Source: Trochalopteron elliotii
Taxonomy: Eukaryota > Chordata > Aves > Passeriformes > Leiothrichidae
Assembly (NCBI GenBank): GCA_024734555.1
Contig: JANPWX010000055.1
Location: 500,487-564,486, forward strand
Length of the DNA stretch: 64,000 bases
Direction: 5' to 3'
The notes below the pieces were generated by a model. The model was given only the letters and a program-made list of their open reading frames with translations. It had not been told where the DNA came from and made no database searches. This document shows, piece by piece, positions 12,301 to 25,115 of the stretch. Within the stretch, counting starts at the first letter, position 1, and every line of letters starts with the position of its first letter. Made by a program: the position numbers and the translations under genes.

Positions 12301-15300
12301 GAGTACATGGACCATGAATTCCTCCAGAGATGCTGGAGAAATGCTTAATGATTCAGATTAAATTAAATGTCAGAACTGTCTCCTGGTGTTGCCAAGAAGC
12401 AGATGCTCAGCAAAGGCTAAGGCAAGAATTCCCTTGAATACCTTCCTTGTTTCTACTTTGGGCCTTCCTGAGGCAGAAGATGTTTCTGGGTCACTGTGTT
12501 TGAAAACCACTGATGGATGGATTAATTCTTTTTCCACTTGTCCAGATTTTTCTTGAAGTCTGTTATGGGGAATATTTTGTGTGTGTTTTCTGTTTACATT
12601 TTGTGTGGTTTTTCTGTTTAGGCTATTGAACTAATAATTCTGATTTGGAGAGGTGTTGAAAGCCAGTGTTGCTTGGAGCTAGGGGGTAATCCCAGCTGAC
12701 TCTGTCAAAGTTACTGGCATGCTCAATATTTGGAAGATAAACAGTCTCCTGACTTGGAAGCACTGGGGTTTTACCCACCCTGCTTGAGATAAATGAAAGA
12801 TATGTTTACAGCAACATGTTACCCCAAATATTTCTAGTAGGGATCTCCAAGAAGACTTAATACTTTGTGTTTACACTGCTGTATTCCCTGATAAAGCATA
12901 AGAAGTCTGGTTAAGACTTGGGTACTTTCTTGTTCTAAATACTTAAACCCACTGTCTGCATCAGTGACTTGTAGCTCTGCTATCCAGAAGACAATGTAGC
13001 TCAATGTATTCGTTTACCAGTATTATTCAGGAGGATTATGGTCTTGTTTTCCCCCTTAATTTTGTCCAATTACTCCTTCAGAGAAAATGTATAAGGAAAA
13101 GTGATTCATTCTTGCCTCTTATCTACAACATAGAGCTTTTGACTTCCTCTGGGAGGATGTTTTGTACTCCAATGGGTTTGTTACTGCAAGTCAGTAATTG
13201 TTTTTTATTTCCCTCCTCATCACCCTCCACTAGACCGTCTTATTCTGACCCAGTTAGGTTTGTCCAAGTGTCAAGCTTAGTGATTCTCTTAGGTAACACT
13301 GGTGTAGGAGACAGGAGTTTGATTCCTATTTTCTTCAGTGAGGGAACTTCCTTCAGGAAATAAACACATTTGTGTGACCAGCATCACTCTGTTGTAATGG
13401 GGAAGGTTTTCCATAATTGCCTGGAAAAATAATCTTCTGCCCTTGGACTTCTGTGATCAGCCCTTACCAGCTGCTTCAGTGGAAAAAGGCAGAGACCCTC
13501 GGGGTGGCACTGAAGGAATGAGCTTCTTCAGGAAAGCTCCTTTCTGACAGCTGGAGATGGGCTCTGTGCTGAGATGTGAGGATCTAAACCCTTCTATACG
13601 TAACAGGGTGTTCCTTTTGCTTTCAAGTTGTTCTATCTTAATTGTCACCTGCAATAGTGTGCTCTGAAGGTGAATGTGCAACAGGTTTTAAGTAGTCTGC
13701 CTTTTTCAGTCTCAGTGGATGGCCTCATTTGCAACTTGGCAACAAAAGTAGACAGATCTTTTATATCTTTATGTATCTTTTGTTTTTAAATGATTTTTCC
13801 ATTCTCCCACCTTCCTCTGCATCTTGGCCTTTGACTTGACAATATTGGCAGCATTTTCCAAGTGTCTCTGTTGTAAAGATTTAGGTGCTAAGCTAGTCTC
13901 CAGGTGTTTAAAGTGCATTAGTGGAAGATGTAAATCCAGTTGATGGTGACTGTCCAGATCACAGTAAGCCGTTAATTAATCTTGGTGAATGTATGTGGTG
14001 GTTTCCTAAAAATGGGGGGAGCTTGCAAGATATCCTGTGGGTCATTAAACATTCTCAGACTGAAGATGAGAATCTGGAGGGCAAAGAAAAGGGAGTGCTT
14101 GCTTTAGAACTGCTTCTTGGTAAATAACTAAAAGCACTTGAGTTAGGATGGATGGCCCAGCTTGGACACCCAAAGTTGTCAGTGGATGCTCTGGCAGGGT
14201 CAGTGAAGTTTGTGGTGTGGTTTTTCCTCCCAGGATTCAAGTAGGATGTTCTGTAAGGGCAGTAAGGGCCAGACCTCCTGGAGTTCCTCAGAGCTCACTG
14301 CTTCCTTGCTGGGTACTGTACATGTGCCAGTAGGGAACTATGTTTCATGGGGAATATGTTTTCTTATCTTCTCTGTGCTGGCAAAGGGTCAAAAATGCTG
14401 TGTAAGCAGAATTGTACATATATTTGTGAATCTTTTAGAGCTGGGAAGAAAAGAGATACTTGTATGTGCATGAGAAATAGTGCTTTGTTGGCTTTAAAAG
14501 TAGGTATTTTATTTCTTTGACTAATTCTAAATGAAACTTGCTTTATTTCTGTCCCAACTCACCCTGGGCTGACATATGCTTCATATGTGATAATTTTGTT
14601 TAATTCCCCACCTTTCCAGTTTCCCTACTAGTCCTGGCCATGAGGAACCCCAAATGTAAAACTGTATCTGCAACAGACCTAATGTAAAGGAGATAAAGTA
14701 ACTGTTAACCAAGAAGCCCAGGAATTCCAAGTCCTGCAGTGTAACCAACACAGTGTCAGCATGAGTGCTGCCAAAACCACACAGCAATACCAGGGCTGGG
14801 AGGAGCTGGCTGTTAAAATCTGTGTACCTGGTGAGGAATATGTGAGCAGCAAGCTGCTTAACTCCTGCCTGCTCGCTCTGAAGCCTCTTTCTGTTCCTGG
14901 CCCTTCCTTCAGAGCTTGTGAGTCACTTCCCCTCTCCCCTGAAGAGAAGTTCTTTGGAAAACAGCATCCCAGGGCTCTGTGTTTGTTGACTTTTGTGGAC
15001 TTTGAGAACAAAATCGCTCCATGTACCTGCAGAGATATTTTCCTCTTAACTGCTGACTCTGTAGATTCTCTCTGGGTGTTGAAAGTCAGGCTGGTTTTCT
15101 CCTTGTTGAGGATGCAAACCCTCAGGACAAATGTTCCTTTTGGAGGTGCTGTGAACACCTCTGGAGCATGGCTGCCCTGGCTGCTGTGACACGTGTGGAC
15201 TGTGTGGCAGCAGCATCCCCCTCCATCATACCAGGGACAAGGACAAAGAGCTTTGCAGCCACCTTTTCCTGTAAGGTGACAGTTGTGTGGACTGCTTGGA

Positions 15301-18240
15301 GGAGAGGATTAGCCATGATGATGGGCAAGCAGAAAGGAAGGGCAGCTTGACCATTCCCAGTAATGCAGGGATGTGCCCAAGAGTCAGTTTTGGAGTTGAA
15401 AGGCTCTGTGCCACCTCTTAGCCTGGGACTGAGAACTCCTGATGTCAATTCAAGTTCTCTGAGAATTGCAATAAAGGGTCAAATATGTTTGAGGTTTTTT
15501 CCCCTCTACCCACCCCCTTTTTTTCTTACTTTAAGGTAGAAAAGGCCCCCAGGGCTGTGCTTCCTCCAGTCCATAAACCCTTAGTAAGGATGTCTGAAGT
15601 GCTCGATGCTCCCTGCATACCACGGGCTGTGAAGTTGCCTTGCTTCCATAGCAACCAGTGATGTTATCAACACAGGACCAAGCAGATGTGGGAAGTGCTG
15701 TGTGGCCTCTTCCTAACCCAGGAAAGGGTCAGCAGCTCTGCTATCCCTCACCCAGCTCCCCTGCTGTACTGGGACTGGTTTGAGCCTTAGCACTGTGGTC
15801 TTGGCCAGCTTTGAGCTTATCCACAGACTTTATTGATGTGTACACTAGCAGTCTATTAGAGTTGTCTTTGTTTTATGTCCTTTATTTTATCTCCTTTGTG
15901 CTTGTCTGAAATGCTGATGGTGCTCAGGAGCTTTTTGTGTAATAACCACCAAGAGAATATTGAAAACCTCCCTCTGTGTGGGGGAAAATAGAGAATTCGA
16001 GAGTGTATTTCCCTGGGAAAAGATAATTTATATGTGCTTGCCAGTACTCTCTGCAGCTAAATAGCTTCTCGGTCTGATTCACCAGTATATTAAAGCTGTT
16101 CTTTAGTACTCTCAGAGTACAGAATGGCTTTATAGCAGATCAAGTAATCACTGGAGAGTATCTCCTGGTGTTGGAGCACCTTATGCCTGGGATGGTTGTC
16201 ATGGTAGCTCCAGCTGTCAGCATCAGAGAACCTGAAAATCCCAAGAAAGAAGTGATCCTAAGAAGAAACTGATGCTGGATCTCTCACTGGGTTTGTTTTG
16301 GGCCTATCAGTTACACTGATTTTTAGTAGGGACAGGTATAGAGCTCAGGTAGACTCTGTAATCAAAGATTTTGTTTAGAAAACATGGAGGTTTTCTAATT
16401 TTTTTTTAGTGTGGAATGTTCCTTGAATGAACTCTAGAATTGGGCTAGTTGTTTCAAATTTACTGTTTCCATTTTAAATAGCAATAGCTAATCATTAAAA
16501 CTAAATTATCGCTTCAGGTTTGAAAGCAATTTAGTTATATGTATATTTTCACCTCTCTAAATGTGTGTGTATTTATTTTTATACAGAGAAGTATTAATTT
16601 TCTTAATGACTGTACTAAGTCTGAGAGCAATTCTAGTGAGGGGGATTAAATTTGATTTGCAGGCTTGAGCTCAGTCAGTACTGCATGGAAACAGAACCCA
16701 GGTGTTCCTCTGAATTTTGCTCTGTTTCAACAACATCCCTGCTTTTAACTCTGAATTCTTAAATACATTGTCTAGTTAATGTGAGTAACATTCCTTGTAC
16801 ACAGTGAGTTTACATCATGCAAAGCAATCAGAGGTGATGTGTAACAGGTCATGGCATGGCTGGGACCACTGCAGTTTTGGAAGACTGAAGAGTCTTGATG
16901 TGCATCCTGCACGTACCAGAAGGTCCACTGTGGGGGGGGTTTATTTCTTTTAAGCAGCAGTATAAGAAACTTTATTCCTATAACTTAGCATTTTTTTTCC
17001 CCAGACTGCACACCACAGGCATTCCCACCCTCAATAAATCCAGCAGGCTATCACTTAGAATACTGTTTATTAGTTTCTAAAATCAGTCAGTAACAGCTTT
17101 CTCCTGCTCATAAAGTTCAGTAAATGACTCTTTTTAGACAGAGAAGATCTTAAATTTTTGACCAGGATTCATGACTGAGAAAGGCTTAGTAAATTAAAAT
17201 CTGACAGGCACCAATGCTTTATTTTTAATGGAGAGAAGATTGTTCTGTAGATACTTCTCTCCATGCCTTAATTTTGAGCTCTGCAATATTTATTGGGTAT
17301 GACACTGAAGAATAATCACACCTTCTACTTTGCCTGTGTTTTTAAATGCAAGGATGAAGGTGGTGTGTGAGCACCACAGTTATTACAGCCAGCTCCTCCA
17401 GGAGAGGTAACAGTGTGTGGTCCTCTGGCTCAAACCATTAATTTAAGGTACAGCCTGTTGCATGCTCTGCAGTGATCACGTGTCCCTGCTGGATACACAG
17501 CCAGGAATGGCTTCACCCAGCAGGATCATGCTTTGGGCTGGGTTGACTGTTGCTGTAAACCCCCCAGGCAGCTTACCTTTTCTCAAACATGTGTCATTTG
17601 ATTTGAAGTCTTTTTTTTATGCCTGTTTTGGGTGGTTGTTTTTTTTTCCTTTCTCATGACTGCAGACAAAATGAAATCTCAGTATTTTTGATGCTCTTGA
17701 TATTGACATTTGTAGTTTTTATTTTACCTTGGTGGTAAGACAATCCCCAAAACAGTAGACCTACCAGCAAAAATATTTCTAACCTCTAGAAAGCAACATT
17801 CAATGAACATAAAGCCTTTTCTGTTTCTAGGGAAAAGCTGACTTTCCCAAACAGCACTCAGTGCTTTTTCTCTCCCCTGCTCCTAAGAATAAGTCCTGAG
17901 CAAATGTTGGTTTGACTGCATGCTAAATGTCTCACTGTATTTTAATTCACTTGAAGCTTCATTTACTGTTTTAATACAAGCCTAGGTCCTACCGGGACTA
18001 ACAGTTCCTTGGTATTTTTGGTGTGGTTTCTACTCACACAATGACTGATCATGTCTCTTGAAGCCACCAATTCTGCCATTCTTTTCTTATACGAGGAGCA
18101 GGAATAAGAGCTGAGGGGACAAAAGAGGGTTCTAAACTGTTTGCTGTGGCCCCTGGGGACACCCAGGAGCTTGCATGGCTCCAAGAGCAATTTGAGCGGA
18201 TTGTCCTCTACATCCTCTTAAGTGTTACATAGCACTTACA

Positions 18241-19478
18241 GGATGGCCAGGGTATCAGACCAGCCAGCAAGGGTTTAGGAGGGGCAGGTCCTGTTTGGCC
18301 AACCTGATCTCCGGATGCAGGAAAGGCTGTGGATGCTGTCAGTTTGGACTTCAGCAAGACCTTTGACACAGTCTCCCACAGCACACTCCTGGGTAAGGTA
18401 GCAGCCCATGGCTTAGACAGGAGTCTCTTTGCTGGGTTAGGAACTGACTGCATGGCCAGGCCCAGAGAGTGGTGGTGAACAGTGCTGCATCCAGCTGGCA
18501 GCCAGTCACCAGTGGTGTCCCTCAGGGGTCTGTACTGGGGCCAGCTCTGAATATTTTTACTGATGACCTAGATGAGGACATTGAGTCTTTCATTACTAAA
18601 TTTGCAGACAGCACTAAGCTGGGAGTGTGTGTTGATCTGTTGGAAGGTAGGAGGGCTCTGCAGGGAGATCTGGAATGGTTGGATTGATGGGCAGAGTCCA
18701 ACAGGATGGAGTTCAATCAGTCCAAGTGCTGAGTCCTGCACTTCGGCCACAATAACCCCATGCAGTGCTCTAGGCTGAGGATGGTGTGGCTGGACAGTGC
18801 TCAGACAGAAAGGGACCTGGGGATGCTGGTGACAACAACTGTCATGAGCTAGCAGTGTGTCCTTGTGGCCAAGAGGGCCAATGGCATCCTTGCCTGGATC
18901 AGGAATAGTGTGGCCAGCAGGAGCAGGGAGGTCATTCTTCCCATTCTTCCCCTGTGCTGGGCACTGGTCAGGCCACACCTTGAGTGCTGTGCCCAGCTCT
19001 GGGCCCTCAGTTTAGGAAGGGTGTTGAGACACTTGAGCACATCCAGAGGAGGCAACAGGGCTGGTGAGGGGCTTGGAACACAAACCCTGTGAGGAATGAC
19101 TGAGGGAGCTGGGCTTGTTTAGCCTGGAGAAAAGGAGACTCAGAGGTGACCTGATCACTCTCTCCAACTCCCTGGAAAAGTGGCTGTAGTCAGGTGGGGG
19201 TTGGTCTGTTTCTCTAGGCAGCCACTGACAGAACAAGAGGACACAGTCTCAAGCCGTCCCAAGGGAAATATAGGTTGGATATTAGGAAAAAGTTCTTTAT
19301 GGAAAGAGTGATAAAGTACTGGAATGGTTTACCTGGGGAGGTGGTGGAGTCACCATCTCTGTATGTGTTTAAAAAAAGACTGGATGTGGCACTTGGCGCC
19401 ATGGTTTAGTTGACGTGTTAGGGCATGAGTTGGACTCTGTCTTGAAGGTCTCTTCTAACCTAGTCATTCTGTGATTCT
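18241..19478 (+). mobile_element. CR1 LINE, 1.24 kb, with decayed ORF2 and complete 3' end
   Basis: This is the longest transposon in the window. It starts inside the reverse transcriptase region of ORF2 and runs to the 3' terminus. The 3' untranslated part has the CR1 blocks in order: AACAAGAGGACACAGTCTC, GGTTGGATATTAGGAAAAAG, GGAGGTGGTGGAGTCACC, and the closing GGTCTCTTCTAACCTAGTC then ATTCTGTGATTCT. The 5' part is missing, as is usual for LINE insertions made by target-primed reverse transcription. Frameshifts, stops and an internal deletion show that it is an old, inactive copy. No neighbouring gene depends on it. Confidence 0.96.
18265..19170 (+). pseudogene. CR1 ORF2 reverse transcriptase remnant
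   Basis: Translation gives CR1 reverse transcriptase blocks in order but in different frames. QQGFRRGRSCLANLI lies at 18265-18309. LDFSKTFDTVSH follows in another frame after an apparent deletion of about 20-30 residues. [20 protein letters not shown] and GSVLGP follow at 18469-18543 in a third register. The catalytic box, normally FADD, reads FADS, with Ser at 18610-18612 replacing the second Asp. The C-terminal part includes [20 protein letters not shown] and [15 protein letters not shown] near 18868-19005. In-frame stops and the lost catalytic residue mean that no active enzyme can be made. The end coordinate is approximate. Confidence 0.92.
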
Positions 19479-20104
19479 ACTTCCCCACTGTGCCTGTGGT
19501 TTTTTGGAACCAGTTAAGTCATAGTATAATATATTCATCCACAGTCCCCTTGACACCTCTTTTCACCACTCCATCTGTTTTCTTCTGGGTAGAGAGGGGA
19601 AAAATTATATGGTGGGACTATAGGACAGTTGAGAATAGGGCCCATTTTTTTTACACTTACAAAAATGTAGCAGAAAGAAGCTGACTTAACTTATCCTGAA
19701 TTTGTTTCTGGAGCTGCTGGAGTGGTGTTCCTTGAATTTGTTCCTGCAGCTCCAGCTATGGCTCTGGCTCTGTTTTCCAGGCAGTGCTTTTTCTTCCAAT
19801 TGAAGCAAACCCCAAGTTTCTAGTGCTCACAATGGACATCCTGACTGTCCAAACCTTCAGATTCTAGCCCTGTCAAATCTGAAGAATTCAACATCTGAAG
19901 GTTATTTCCCACTGGTTTTGTCAGCTGATGCTCTGCTTTTTGAGGTCAAGTGTCTTTGTATGCAGATAAGGCCCAGAGTTGTTGTTTTCCAGAATCTCTA
20001 CTATTTCTTGGGTCATCATCTAACTGCACTAATTAGCACTGGGCAAACCTGATATAACCAGGCAGGGATGTTACTTGGAAATGAGTTAATGAGGCCTTGA
20101 TTTA

Positions 20105-20188
20105 GTGGTGGCCTTGGCAGTGTTTGGTTGATGGCTGACCTCAATGGTCTTGGAGGTCTTTTCCAACCTAAACACTTCAAAAATTCTG
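20105..20188 (+). mobile_element. CR1 LINE, short 3'-end fragment
   Basis: The fragment holds the last part of a CR1 3' untranslated region: GGCCTTGGCAGTG, a diverged GGTTGATGGCTGACCTCAATG block, and the clear terminal GGTCTTGGAGGTCTTTTCCA and ACCTAAAC. The final octamer-like repeat is degraded to ACTTCAAAAATTCTG. About 85 bases survive, which fits a severely 5'-truncated insertion. The divergence suggests it is older than the copies at 4149 and 18241. Confidence 0.85.
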
Positions 20189-21959
20189 CAAGAAATGTAC
20201 TCTGACCTAAAGATTTGGGCTGTAATTTTAACCAATTGGGAGGGAAAGGCAAAGCCTGGCTCACCTCCTTCCCTTAATACCCTCTTCTTAAGCCTGACTT
20301 TGACTTCATTTATCATCTGCGCAGGTGGAATAATAAATTAAGCTTTTTTAAACTGCCAGCATATTAATAAGATTATTATTTACTTGTATACCTATATAAA
20401 GAAAAGTTAGCAGTACTGGCTTGAGATTATTTTTTGTGCATTGAATGGTACATTGCCTGAGTATTTTGGGTTTGGTTAGTCCTATAAAAAGTAATTTTCC
20501 AGTTATCTATGTATCCACACACTTAGAGTTGGAAAAAAGCCTTAAAATTAATAATTACCAGCTCAAATATTTGCAACAGGCAAACATCCCAGGCAACTCC
20601 TCCAGCAGTATTGCTGACTGGAATTGAAAAATACATTCTTATTCAGTTGCCATTTACCTCCCAAGGATTTGCTTGGGACTGTTCCTCCCTTCCCTGGCAC
20701 TTGTTTGCAGTCTACCTCTGCATCCTATCCCTGTGTGGCATTTGTACCTGCAGAACAAATTACCTGGCTGATGAGAGGCTTACTTTATTGCCACCTGCCT
20801 GCTTTGTCTTAATTTCCTTTGGCATTGCCCTTAATCTAGAGGAAATCTTCAAGGCTGGCAGTTGCTCTTGAAAAATGAAAGATGAAAATGTTGAAACCTA
20901 ATATAGTTAATACTCAGTGTGTTGCTTTACTACCAGCACAAATCACTAAGCTGCTCAAATCTTGTGTTGGTGGGAAAATGCACTGGATAAAGAAGCAAAA
21001 GTCAAATAAATTTTACATGTGTAGAAGTTTCATGCATTTTAATGGAAATGTAGTAGTAATACTGTTTAACTAGGAGCTGTATCAGGAGGATTAAATTGCT
21101 GAAAGGAAGTATTTCTGATAAAATGCATTGCAATATTAAGGGAAATCCAAATGAGTGTGTGCACATGCGTTACTCCTTAAATGATTTCCAGGCTTGATTT
21201 TAATGAGACTTTTGTCATGGCTAATACAGAGAAAATTTGAAGCCACTTCTTCCCTCTTATCAAGCTGTGGGCCTGAAAGTTGCCAGCTGAGGTGTGGCTC
21301 ATCATGTAATAAATGTTGGCACTTGATTTCCACTCTGATAATTTTACAGCCTGCCTTGTTTGACAAGTCCCTCACGTACGCGTGTTTGTTTAGTTATTGC
21401 AGTTTCACAAGCTACAAATGAGGCCACACACTGACCAAGTTATGCTGAAACAAGAACAAGGGGAGAGCCAGTGCTTGGATCAGCAAGTTGCCAGTCTGTC
21501 AGCTGAGTTTATGGATCTGCAGAAAAGGGTGAGATCAATAGAAGGATAATAGAGGCTGCTGGAATGTTTGAGCCTTGGAGCAGGTTAAACCACAGATTTT
21601 TATGCAGTTGAGGTTTTGCATGGGCACGTTTGCTTCTGCGTGCCCCAGAACATAATTCACTGCGTGAGTAACGTGGCAGTGCTATTTACTTGGAGATATT
21701 ATGAAAAGATAACCTGGTGTTCTCAGTCACACGTGGTTCTGGAAAGCTTCCAAATGCAGCACTGCTGAACTGCCTCTCATTTCTATACCTAGGATAACCC
21801 AGAGGAGACTTGAGGAAAACTACTGTGGGTTTGGGTTGTTTTTTTTTTTTTATTTTTCTTTTAAAAGGAGCTGAAGTCTGATACAGTTACATGCTTTAAA
21901 GGGAGATTACTGAGCACTTATTTAAAATGTGGGAGGTGCTCAACATTTTCATGGCTGGC

Positions 21960-22210
21960 AAAGGCAAAAGGCTTTTGTTGGAGGCAATAAGACACGCCCT
22001 GCTCTTTATGACTACTCTCCAATAAATTGCATTCTGGTAGATTTTACACATGAATAGTGTAATACATTTTTTGGTACAGTATAAATCTATGCAAACAGCG
22101 TGTCTGACTTTTCAGTAGTTACACATGGATGCCAATAGCTTTTACATCTCTTGATACAGATGAGTTACAAAATGTATGAAACCTGGCTGTGTTGCATTAA
22201 ATGACAGTAA
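21960..22210. other. AT-rich repeat-free stretch, possible conserved non-coding element
   Basis: The stretch contains no transposon signature, no open frame of note, and an octamer-like ATGCAAA at about 22090. Its texture (AT-rich, non-repetitive, no low-complexity runs until the C-run near 22215) is typical of conserved non-coding DNA. I have no alignment, so this is only a candidate. Confidence 0.2.
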
Positions 22211-22668
22211 TTGTACCCCCCACCTCCAAAAAAAAGACTGGGTTTGGTCAGATTAATGCATGGATAGGGCATGCTGTGTGTGGAATCCTCTATGGAATGG
22301 TCCATAAGGATGAAATACTGCCTAGTTTAGATTCAGTTCAGGGTTATTTTGTATCTCTGTCCTTGAGGATCCATTGATGACTGGAAATGAAGGTTCAGCT
22401 TAACTCCAAGTGCTGGAGCTGGGGTCAGGATGCAGGACTGGGCCAAGCAGCAAGAGACTGTGGATTCTGCCTTGCTGTGGCTCTGGAGGCAGAGTACCAA
22501 TAGGCAGTTAGTGTCAAATGCTTAATACTGAAGTTTTCAGTGCACAGGGGAAGAGCCAAAGGCTTCTCTTCATCTGTTTCAGCAATCTAAACTCTTGATA
22601 CTCCTGCAGCTTGCTTGGCTTGTGTCAAACATCTGTGTAGACTTCAAAATAAAGGGCTATTTTCAAGA

Positions 22669-22683
22669 TTTTTTTTTTTTTTT
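22669..22683. repeat. T15 homopolymer
   Basis: Fifteen consecutive T. No retroposed unit is recognisable next to it on the minus strand. Confidence 0.9.
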
Positions 22684-24334
22684 GAAAAGCAGCATATGTG
22701 TGTTGCAAGGGAAGGTAGAAGTTCTGGTGGGAAATCTTGTCTGCAAGTGTCTTAATGTGTAACTCCTGACACATGTGTAGACCAAGCACTGGAAACAGGA
22801 AAGGAGTCAGCTTTGGTCAAATATGTAAATGCCTGTATTAAAAGCCCAGGACTGACTTAGTCCTAAATTTACTTGCCAAAAACTTAACAATGAAGTTGTT
22901 CTTAGATGGGTGTTTGTCTACCTCCTGTAACCAACACAGTGGGAACAACCTATTTTAACTTAAATTTCCTGGAGTTTTCTCTGTCCTCTCATTCGTCATT
23001 GGAATGGTAAATGTGGTAAGTCATTTCACAGACACTTGTTGTAATGTAAAAGGAATAATTTCATTCTCCAGAGGGTTCTCCCTTTGTCTTTAGAGGGTGC
23101 TTAAATGTTCAGAGGGTTCAAGATGTTTGTCCTTGGTGCCCCCAGTCTGGTGAGGATATTCTCTGGAGGAGGTAGCTGAGGATGTTGTCCTCCTTATTTA
23201 GATGTGTAAAATGCTTAAATGAGGTTGTGCAAAACCTGCCTTCTGTCTAAAAGTGGGTTAAAACCCTAATGAATGTAATTTAAAGGATACCTTTTATCTT
23301 GGTCCAGACAAGATCAAAGCCAAATTACATTAGTATTTGTGGAACAAATGAGGTTATGTTTGTTTCTTTGGAGGCAATAATGGAACTGAGAAACAGCTTT
23401 TGAGCCTATTGAGCCTAAAATTTTTTAGTCAGGGTGTTGGGTCCCCCATGAATACTGCTGTGCTGGACATACTGGATTTTTGTAAAGTAGAAACAAAGCA
23501 GGTGATCATTAAACATCTTTATTTTAAACTAAGATATGTCTGGCAACCCAGAAAAGTGTAGTCAGGTAAATAGCAAAAGAACTGTAACAATTTCCTTGAA
23601 CTTGGTGTAAGCTTATTGAATCTGTTTGTTAAATAATAAAAAATCCTCCTCCATCAAAAATGCCTGAGGTACTCCCAGCACCTGAAAATGTTTGTGTGCT
23701 GTTTTAAAAATGCATTTTCAGTAGAAATGTGATGTTTGCACAATCATAGGGTTTTGGCTGCCTGTGTTTACAAGTGCAGCCCTATAGCAGTGCCAGCTGC
23801 TGTGTCTCCATGATGCACTCTCAGTTCAGGGGAAGCTGCACCCTGGATCCCATCAAGCCTGATGTCATTATGCTTGTTTTATAGCTGGGAAATGAGACTT
23901 CCACTACTGAGAAATGTTTACACATTCCAACTAGAATAGGCCAGAGTTCAAAAGAACAATCGGAGCTCCCTCCATCCTAAGGATGATGCTGAGGCACACC
24001 TGCTTCCTGAATTTCTGCTAGAAAAACCCCAGGAAGAAAAGGTAAATCTCTGCACTGCTCAGCTTGGATGCTGTAGTAACTTATTAAAAGATAGGTGTGC
24101 TAATTAAAGGCTAATGCAGAGGCTATTGGAAAAAGTATCAGGAAAAAGGACTAATTTCCACTAGTTTTCTCTGTGGGGCCTTCAACTTAAGGGATGAATG
24201 TTCAGAGAACTGTGATGCCAGTGGCATTTGTAAATTTGTGTGCTTGGTGTTTTCAAGGATGGTTCTGCTCTCCTTTTTTTTTCCTGCAAGTAGAGCAGCA
24301 CTTTGTCTCAGGAGCTGGTGTTTGATTGTACAAA

Positions 24335-24750
24335 CATGGAATGGTTTGGCTTGGAAGGGACCTTAAAGATCATCCAATTCCACCCCCCTGCCATGGGCAG
24401 GGACACCTTCCACTATCCCAGCTTGCTCAGAGCCACATCCAACCTGGCCTTGGACACTGCCAGGGATGGGGCAGCCGCAGCTTCTCTGGGAAACCTGTGC
24501 CAGGACCTTACCACCCTCACAGGGAAGAATTTCTTCCTGATAGCCAATCTAAACCTCTTCTCTGTCACTTTGGAGCCATTTCACCTTGTCCTGTCACTCC
24601 AGGCCCTCGTCTAGAGTCTCTCTCCATCTCTCCTGTGGACTCCCTTCAGGTTCTGGAAGGCCACAATGAGGTCACCCCAAAGCCTTCTCCTCTCCAGGCT
24701 GAACAATCCCAATTCTCTCAGTCTTTCCTCATGGCAGAGGTGTGTGAAGA
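24335..24750 (-). mobile_element. CR1 LINE, 5'-truncated 3' end, minus strand
   Basis: Read on the plus strand, this begins with the reverse complement of a CR1 terminus: ACATGGAATGGTTTGGCTTG then GAAGGGACCTTAAAGATCAT. It continues through CCATGGGCAGGGACACCTTC, GGCCTTGGACACTGCCAGGG and CTTCTCTGGGAAACCTGTGC, and ends near CTCAGTCTTTCCTCATGGCA. About 415 bases of the element remain, covering the 3' untranslated region and the extreme end of ORF2. The open frames over it on both strands, including one of 144 codons, are side effects of CR1 sequence and not genes. It is of the type with the AGAGAAGCTG block, like the copies at 40374 and 45683. Confidence 0.94.
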
Positions 24751-25069
24751 ACAGATATAGAAGCAGTTTCTTGTGGAAGAACAGCAAACTCTCAATTTCA
24801 AAGATCTTCAAACTCAGACCATTAAAACTATCTCCCTGGAAAACACTGTACCACTCTCAGAAACAGCCCTCAGAGTTTATGGTCAGACAGTGGCACCTCT
24901 AGTGTAATCTTTACATTTGGAGGAGAGATTAGAGAGAATTTCATCCTTGCCCTGCAAATCTCCAAATCCCTGCTTCCAGGAGCATCCAGCAGCAAGGAAA
25001 GGAAGTGGGTCCTGAGAAATGCATCTGAGCCTTGTCCTGGACCCCCTCTGGGTGTTGATGAGTTTTGGC

Positions 25070-25106
25070 TTAGGAGATGAGGAGTCACCTCCCCGGGGGA
25101 TGTTTG
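25070..25106 (+). mobile_element. Possible degraded CR1 3' UTR fragment
   Basis: GATGAGGAGTCACCTCCCCG followed by GGGGATGTTT closely parallels the CR1 block GGTGGTGGAGTCACCATCCC plus GGGGGTGCTCAAG seen in the copy at 4149. The downstream A-rich stretch ending in AAGACACTGTGC could be the decayed AAAAAAGACTGGATGTGGC block. The rest of the element is not recognisable, so the assignment is tentative. Confidence 0.4.
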
Positions 25107-25115
25107 TTAACACAG

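Larger units (their letters stand above)
4430..18240. other. Non-coding unique DNA, no gene recognised
   Basis: About 13.8 kb with no supportable gene, RNA or clear transposon. It contains the A27 tract at 5999-6025 and a short GT repeat at 6309-6321. Pockets richer in GC near 10380-10840 and 14650-15450 give longer open frames on both strands (up to 159 codons), but these overlap each other and resemble nothing known. The stretch 9480-9740 is AT-rich, free of recognisable repeats and looks quiet. Intron or intergenic DNA is the best reading. Confidence 0.55.
19479..24334. other. Non-coding DNA with one CR1 tail; no gene recognised
   Basis: Apart from the CR1 fragment at 20105-20188, I see no gene or transposon I can support. 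A loose 35-base-period duplication lies at 19694-19755 (two copies of a TGAATTTGTT-plus-CTGCAGCTCC-like unit). There is a 15-base T run at 22669-22683. The stretch 21960-22210 is AT-rich and repeat-free. A possible ancient SINE relic is at 23874-23952. All open frames are short. Confidence 0.55.

Noticed and set aside
14761..15189. 142-codon open frame on the plus strand, overlapped by a 159-codon frame on the minus strand (14679-15158)
   Set aside because: Neither translation has a domain or protein similarity I recognise. They overlap on opposite strands in a patch richer in GC, which is what chance frames look like.
24303..24760. Plus-strand open frames of 103 and 144 codons
   Set aside because: They run over a minus-strand CR1 3' end; the antisense of that CR1 part commonly lacks stops.
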